From positions 1 through 48,586 of the forward strand of contig SYFT01000011.1 in the NCBI GenBank assembly GCA_005799825.1: a stretch of DNA of 48,586 nt, written 5' to 3'. This stretch comes from Acidobacteriota bacterium (GTDB lineage: Bacteria > Acidobacteriota > Vicinamibacteria > Vicinamibacterales > SCN-69-37). This document shows, piece after piece, positions 44,173 through 48,586 of this stretch (its first letter is position 1; the number at the start of each line of letters is the position of its first letter). The notes beneath the pieces were generated by a model. That model was not told the origin of the DNA. It did not search any database and saw nothing but the letters and a program-made list of their open reading frames with translations. The translations under genes were made by a program, and so were the position numbers.

Positions 44173-45366
44173 CTAGGCAGCGGCGATCGCGCTTGGCTTG
44201 CCGAGGACTTCGCCGAACACGGTGACGGCGCGCTTCATTTCGTCCATCGTGCCCAGCGAGATGCGGCACCAGGCGTTTTCGAACGGCGGGAAGTCGCGGC
44301 CCACGCGCACGCCTTTGGCCATGCAGCCGTCGCGGAACTGCTTTGCTGGCACTCCGACGTTCACGAACATGAAGTTGGCGTGAGACTCAGTGGACTTCAT
44401 ACCGCGGTCGGCGAACCACTTCGTCGTGAAGTCGCGTGCGGCCTTGTTTCGAGCGCGCTCGGCTTCGACAAACGCCGGCCCCTGCTCAAGTGCGGCAACG
44501 CCGGCGTGCAGCGCGAGCACATTGAGCGAGCTCGTGCCCGAACCGCTGTCCCATTCGGACATCTTGCGGATCGCATCCGGATGCCCCACCGCATAACCGA
44601 GCCGCAGTCCGGCCATTCCATACGCCTTCGAGAATGTTCGGGCGACGACGATGCGAGGATCCTCGAGCGCCACCGGAATCATCGACTGATGATCGGGATG
44701 GGTGACGTATTCGAAGTACGCCTCATCCACAAGGATCGTGGTCTCGGGTGAGATGCGGTGAACGCGCGCGATGAAGTCGCGCGTGGCCGTGGCGCCGGTG
44801 TACGTGGCCACAGGGTTGTTGGGATTGCAGTAGAACACCAGGCCCGAACCTTTGGCGGCCGTGGCCATGCGTTCGAGATCCATTTGGAAATCGCGGCCGA
44901 GCGAGACCGCGCGCACCGGGTGGCCCAGCATCGCCGCATAACCGGCGCACTCCTCGTACGTCGGGATAGTGCCGACCAGCGCCTTCGTCCGACTGGTGTA
45001 GACATGCGTGGCCGTGCGGAGGATCTGTGTGGAGCCACACCCGAGCGTCAGGTTTTCGGACGTGACACCCAGGCTCTTGGACAACGTATCGCGAAGGGCC
45101 CCAGTGGCGTTTGAGTACCTGCCTGGCGTTGCGCCCTCTGGCCCGAACGCTTTTTTGATCGCGTCGAGTACGGCCGCGCTTGGGCCGAACGGATTTTCGT
45201 TGCTTGACAGCGGAATGACAGACATCGCTTGAGACGATGCCTCGAGAGAGGGTGAGAGTGCGTTCCAGGTGGCGTCTTCACGGCCGCGCGCGCCGATCCA
45301 GGAACTGGTAAGGGCGCCGGCGGCGCCGATGCCAACGGTTTCTACGAATTTGCGTCGTGTCAACAT
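44173..45366 (-). CDS. HisC-like PLP aminotransferase with twin-arginine signal, 1
   Basis: A 397-residue class I/II aminotransferase of the histidinol-phosphate type. It begins TRRKFVETVG, a Tat motif, followed by a hydrophobic stretch, so it should be exported with PLP bound. The catalytic core is complete: NPNNPVA (about 181-187), Asp214 in LVDEAYFEY, PLP lysine Lys247 in ARTFSKAYGMAGLRLGYA, and the C-terminal RISLG arginine. The natural substrate is unknown; an external amino acid or amine is more likely than histidinol phosphate. AGGAGG precedes the ATG. It overlaps its paralogue by 7 bp. Confidence 0.88.
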   Translation of the reverse strand: MLTRRKFVETVGIGAAGALTSSWIGARGREDATWNALSPSLEASSQAMSVIPLSSNENPFGPSAAVLDAIKKAFGPEGATPGRYSNATGALRDTLSKSLGVTSENLTLGCGSTQILRTATHVYTSRTKALVGTIPTYEECAGYAAMLGHPVRAVSLGRDFQMDLERMATAAKGSGLVFYCNPNNPVATYTGATATRDFIARVHRISPETTILVDEAYFEYVTHPDHQSMIPVALEDPRIVVARTFSKAYGMAGLRLGYAVGHPDAIRKMSEWDSGSGTSSLNVLALHAGVAALEQGPAFVEAERARNKAARDFTTKWFADRGMKSTESHANFMFVNVGVPAKQFRDGCMAKGVRVGRDFPPFENAWCRISLGTMDEMKRAVTVFGEVLGKPSAIAAA

Positions 45367-46601
45367 GGCGCCTCCTCTCGACCCCCGCCACCGGTGCCAT
45401 TCGCCGGTCGCAATACGTCGCGGAAGACCGCCGTGGCCTTCTGCATCTCCGCCATCGTGCCCAGCGAGATCCGCGCGTGGCTGCCTTCAAACGGCGGGAA
45501 ATCGCGTCCTACCTGGACACCCTGCGCTGCGCATCCGCTGCGGAACTCCGCGGCTGTGCGCCCCACTTCCACAAACAGGAAGTTCGCCTGCGAGGCGGTG
45601 CACTTACAGCCCAGGTCCTCGAGGGCTTTCTGAGTGAAGTTGCGCACCTCGGTATTACGCGTGCGCTCGGCTTCCATGTGTTTGGGATCGCCCAGCGCGG
45701 CAATCGCGGCGGCCACGCCGAGCACCGAGATGTTGTACGGCATGCCGAGGCGCGCGAGCGGTTTGATCGTGTCACCGCCGCCGATGGCGTATCCGATGCG
45801 CATGCCGGCCATGCCATATGCCTTGGAGAAGGTCCGCGCCACAAACACGTTGGGCGTGGCCATGGCGAGCGGAATGGCCGTCTCGTACGCAGGGTCGGTC
45901 ACATACTCGTGATACGCCTCGTCGATCAGGATGACCGTGTCCGGAGAAATCCGGCGCACACGTTCCACGAAGTCGGTAATCGTCTTGGCGCTGTGCACGG
46001 TAGCCGTCGGATTGTTCGGATTATTGACGAACACCAGGCCCGCGCCGCGCACAGTAGTCAACATGCCTTCCAGGTCGAGACGGAACTGGCTGTCGACTTT
46101 GATTTCGACGACCGGGTGGCCCATGCGTCTGGCCGTGCCCGTAGCGTTTTCGAATGTGGGCGAAGCCGTCACTAGGTGGCGCGCGGGACTCGTAAAGCCC
46201 CACACGGCCGTCTTCAGGATCTCCTGCGACCCGGCGCCGAGCAGCACATTCTCGGGCTTGACCTTGTGGAGGGCCGCGATCGTCTCCACCAGCTTGCGAT
46301 CGCCGACCTTGGCGTTGAAGGGATACCGGCCGGCTTCACCAAATTGCGCGACGATCGCGTCGAGCACCGCCTGACCCGGGCCTATCGGATTTTCGTTGCT
46401 GCTGATCCTGATGGAAGGAGGCTGGCCTTCACGGGGGGCCGCCGGGGGCCCGCCTCGGCGCCCGCCCGCCTGTTGCCAGGCTTCGGCCGATTCCGCCTCC
46501 AGGCCACGCGCGGCGATAAGCCGGCCGTCGACCGTGGCATCCAGGGCTGCGCCTCCGGGCGCTCCCAATCTCGATAGAAATCCTCTGCGCGTGACAGACA
46601 T
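45360..46601 (-). CDS. HisC-like PLP aminotransferase with twin-arginine-like start, 2
   Basis: A 413-residue paralogue of the previous protein, immediately upstream in the same operon. It starts SVTRRGFLSRLG, a Tat-type motif, but the region after it (GAPGGAALDATVDGRLIA) contains acidic and basic residues and is a poor hydrophobic core, so export is less certain. A Gly/Pro-rich segment (about 46-62) precedes the enzyme fold. Catalytic residues are present: NNPNNPTA, LIDEAYHEY, Lys260 in ARTFSKAYGMAGMRIGYA and RISLGT. AGGAG precedes the ATG by about 8 nt. Confidence 0.86.
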   Translation of the reverse strand: MSVTRRGFLSRLGAPGGAALDATVDGRLIAARGLEAESAEAWQQAGGRRGGPPAAPREGQPPSIRISSNENPIGPGQAVLDAIVAQFGEAGRYPFNAKVGDRKLVETIAALHKVKPENVLLGAGSQEILKTAVWGFTSPARHLVTASPTFENATGTARRMGHPVVEIKVDSQFRLDLEGMLTTVRGAGLVFVNNPNNPTATVHSAKTITDFVERVRRISPDTVILIDEAYHEYVTDPAYETAIPLAMATPNVFVARTFSKAYGMAGMRIGYAIGGGDTIKPLARLGMPYNISVLGVAAAIAALGDPKHMEAERTRNTEVRNFTQKALEDLGCKCTASQANFLFVEVGRTAAEFRSGCAAQGVQVGRDFPPFEGSHARISLGTMAEMQKATAVFRDVLRPANGTGGGGREEAPC

Positions 46602-46705
46602 GGCTGCACTCCTCGCGACGTTCGAGTTCGTACGTCTGCTTTCTGGAACCTGCGGATTTTACTCCCCGGCGCTCGGCAGGTCAAAGAGTCCACACCTACG
46701 ACGGA

Positions 46706-47842
46706 TCACTTCCTGACGTAGCGCTTCAGGGCTCTCGGTCCGACTTCGGCGCCGTAAATCACGCCGTCGCGGTCGACGGCGATGCCCTCGGCAGCGCTGG
46801 TGCTTGGCGGATTCTGGACCGGGTCGGGGATGAACGCGGTGATCTTCGCGTTCGGGCCTTCACGCAGGCTGCCGATCCTGATGCCCCGCGTCCAGGCTTT
46901 GTGGGGCGGGGACACTGAACCCGACTCGGAGTCCGTGCCGTAGAGCACGTCGTTGCGGTCGATCCAGATGCCGCTCAGCCGGCTGAACTGTTCGTAGCCG
47001 ATCTCGAGGAGCTTGCCGTCCTGGTCGAAGATCTGCAGCCGGTTGTTCGAGCGGTCGGCCACCACCAGGTGTCCCTTCGAGTCCCACGCCAGCGCATGCG
47101 GTTGGTCCATTTCGCCGGGGCCGGCGCCCCGTGTGCCCCAGGCCTTCAGAAACTTGCCGGTCCGATCGAACTTGGCAATACGCGCATGGGTGCTCCCGTG
47201 TCCTTCGGCGACGAAGATGTCTCCTGCGGCGTTGGTGGTGATGTCGTTCGGCTGGTAAAACGACGCGGGATCGGCGGGCTCGTTGGGCCGATTGCCGCCG
47301 GCCTTGCCCAGCGTGAGCAGCAATTTTCCATCGGGGCTGAATTTGTAGACCTGATGGCCGATAAGCTTTTCGGGCATCGGAGGCAGCGGCGCATCGGCCG
47401 CAGCGCCTCGGGCACGGCGCGGATAGTTGTCCTGGCCGTCCGTGACCCACACGTTGCCATCGCGATCAACGTGAATGCCGTGGGGGAAGACGAACATACC
47501 CTGCCCGAAGCTCTTCACCAGATTGCCGCTCGGATCGAACTTGAGGACGATGTCGAGGGGCGAGGGTTTGCCTTCTGTGCCGTTCCAGCAGGTGTTGGCG
47601 CCGCAGCGTTCGGCGACCCAGATTGAGCGGCCATCGGGATCGATGTCCACGGCACTTGTGGCGCCCCACGTACGGCCGGCGGGCATTTTGGCCCAGCCTT
47701 CTTCTGTCGCGTACGGATTGGGGGCATCGTTCCTTGGAGCGACAGTCGTCGCTTGGGTGGGGGCAGCCGCTGGCATCTGCGTGGCTAGGCTGGTGCTGGC
47801 CAGGAGAATGGCGGCCCACGTGGACCTTCGGTGTCGATTCAT
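46706..47842 (-). CDS. Exported NHL-type beta-propeller protein 3
   Basis: A 378-residue secreted propeller, more distant from the other two: signal peptide (STWAAILLASTSLATQMPAAA), then blades SAVDIDPDGRSIWVAER, HGIHVDRDGNVWVTDG, NDITTNAAGDIFVAEGHG, HALAWDSKGHLVVADRSNNRLQIF and GIAVDRDGVIYGAEVG. It has a cysteine pair in RCGANTC just before the VLKFD blade, at about the same place as CC in the paralogues. AAGGAG lies 7 nt before the ATG, so the longer in-frame start is rejected. It is first in a run with the two aminotransferases on the same strand, about 100 nt upstream of them. Confidence 0.86.
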   Translation of the reverse strand: MNRHRRSTWAAILLASTSLATQMPAAAPTQATTVAPRNDAPNPYATEEGWAKMPAGRTWGATSAVDIDPDGRSIWVAERCGANTCWNGTEGKPSPLDIVLKFDPSGNLVKSFGQGMFVFPHGIHVDRDGNVWVTDGQDNYPRRARGAAADAPLPPMPEKLIGHQVYKFSPDGKLLLTLGKAGGNRPNEPADPASFYQPNDITTNAAGDIFVAEGHGSTHARIAKFDRTGKFLKAWGTRGAGPGEMDQPHALAWDSKGHLVVADRSNNRLQIFDQDGKLLEIGYEQFSRLSGIWIDRNDVLYGTDSESGSVSPPHKAWTRGIRIGSLREGPNAKITAFIPDPVQNPPSTSAAEGIAVDRDGVIYGAEVGPRALKRYVRK

Positions 47843-47870
47843 GGCGCAGCTCCTTCTAACAGAGAAGCGT

Positions 47871-47876
47871 ATCGTA
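47871..47876 (-). promoter_or_regulatory. -10 candidate for NHL protein 3
   Basis: TACGAT on the minus strand, 28 nt before the ATG and just after the rRNA terminator. No clear -35. Confidence 0.3.
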
Positions 47877-47889
47877 TCGCTAAATGTGC

Positions 47890-47928
47890 GTACAAAAGAA
47901 AAGGCCCGATGCGTTGGCATCGGGCCTT
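47890..47928 (-). terminator. Intrinsic terminator of the rRNA operon
   Basis: On the minus strand, AAGGCCCGATGC and GCATCGGGCCTT form a perfect 12-bp stem with loop CAAC, followed by TTCTTTT. It lies 11 nt after the 5S gene. Confidence 0.93.
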
Positions 47929-47939
47929 GGGGTAAATAA

Positions 47940-48057
<118 letters not shown>

Positions 48058-48280
48058 AACTTGTCTTACAAAGAACAATCGTGGCGGCGGAACATACGCC
48101 CGCCGGCACATGCACGGTCGGTCGCCATACGGCGCCCGGCGTGCAAAACGAATTGACATCCGCTGTCATCTGCCTGAGGCAGACTATGGCGGATCCACCG
48201 CGGCCCCAGTGGGGACGCGGCGGACTGAATTGCCTGCAAACGGTAGTTAATTCGTCACCACAAAAGGGTGAAAAAGAATC
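48058..48280 (-). other. 23S-5S spacer
   Basis: About 220 nt without a gene or tRNA. It contains a perfect palindrome TCTGCCTGAGGCAGA (48169-48183) and an imperfect hairpin with a CCGCCGCG/CGCGGTGG-type stem around CCCCACTGGGG (about 48190-48225). These may take part in rRNA processing. Confidence 0.6.
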
Positions 48281-48586
48281 AATGGACAAGCCTCACGGCT
48301 GATTAGTATCGGTAAGCTTCACGCATCACTGCGCTTCCACACCCGACCTATCGACCTGGTAATCTTCCAGGAGCCTTTAGAGACTTACGTCTAGGGAGAT
48401 CTCATCTTGTGGAGGGTTTCACGCTTAGATGCTTTCAGCGTTTCTCCCTTCCGCACGTAGCTACCGAGCGCTACCCCTGGCGGGATAACTCGTACACTAG
48501 AGGTGCGTCCAACCCGGTCCTCTCGTACTAAGGTCAGCCCCACTCAAATCTCCTGCGCCCATCACAGATAGAGACCGAACTGTCTC
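48281..48586 (-). rRNA. rrl: 23S ribosomal RNA, 3' end (partial)
   Basis: The last about 306 nt of 23S rRNA on the minus strand. It includes the sarcin-ricin region neighbourhood (AGTACGAGAGGACC) and the 3' terminal CTAATCAGCCGTGAGGCTTG. The gene continues beyond the window; the 3' end position is approximate. Confidence 0.94.

Noticed and set aside
48169-48183. tRNA or small RNA gene in the 23S-5S spacer
   Set aside because: Only a short palindrome is visible; no cloverleaf could be drawn in the spacer.

Overview
This window is about 48.6 kb of high-GC bacterial chromosome. I infer an acidobacterium, probably of the Vicinamibacteria group. The reasons are the families present: exported VWFA-like proteins, a carboxypeptidase-regulatory-like (OAR-type) TonB-dependent receptor, a DUF1592/DUF1552/exported-ankyrin triad, and many exported beta-propeller and PQQ proteins. 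No phage, transposase, integrase or CRISPR array was seen.

Layout. Bases 1-14,500 are mostly housekeeping genes on the minus strand: ftsH (cut by the window edge) and tilS, a CAU tRNA, queA, a decayed lipoprotein gene, a VWFA protein, the tightly overlapped run yebC-ruvC-ruvA-ruvB-fabH, a methyltransferase, a fused alpha/beta 2-oxoacid dehydrogenase E1, a Dus tRNA dihydrouridine synthase, and msrB-msrA. Bases 14,500-28,600 hold an M1 aminopeptidase, an NCS1-type permease, a minus-strand set of TonB-dependent receptor, VWFA protein and TonB-like protein, then recQ, a YhcH-family protein and an unrecognised 416-residue protein. Bases 28,600-47,850 are almost entirely exported proteins: two c-type cytochromes, an ankyrin protein, DUF1552 and DUF1592 proteins, a double creatininase-like protein, a PQQ dehydrogenase, a HupE/UreJ membrane protein, three NHL-type propellers and two HisC-like aminotransferases with twin-arginine signals. 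The window ends in the 3' part of an rRNA operon (5S and partial 23S, minus strand) with a clear terminator.

The most unusual layer is small repeats. One family is a short hairpin with an 8-bp stem that changes by compensating substitutions and a TGAGNACC-like loop followed by CTACGTAC. It occurs seven times, three of them inside reading frames and each read differently: two at signal-peptide n-regions and one in a HupE loop. A second, larger palindrome lies in frame inside queA, where it adds 22 residues, and again between the convergent genes recQ and yhcH. A third, a 30-bp perfect inverted repeat, exactly fills the gap between the stop codons of two convergent genes.

There are also broken genes: yebC has one in-frame TAA at its domain boundary, the lipoprotein gene has two frameshifts, and the end of the permease gene runs into an antisense gene remnant. 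Functionally, the right half suggests periplasmic oxidation and turnover of organic nitrogen or amide compounds, with electrons passed to cytochromes. That functional reading is inference; no substrate can be named from the sequence.
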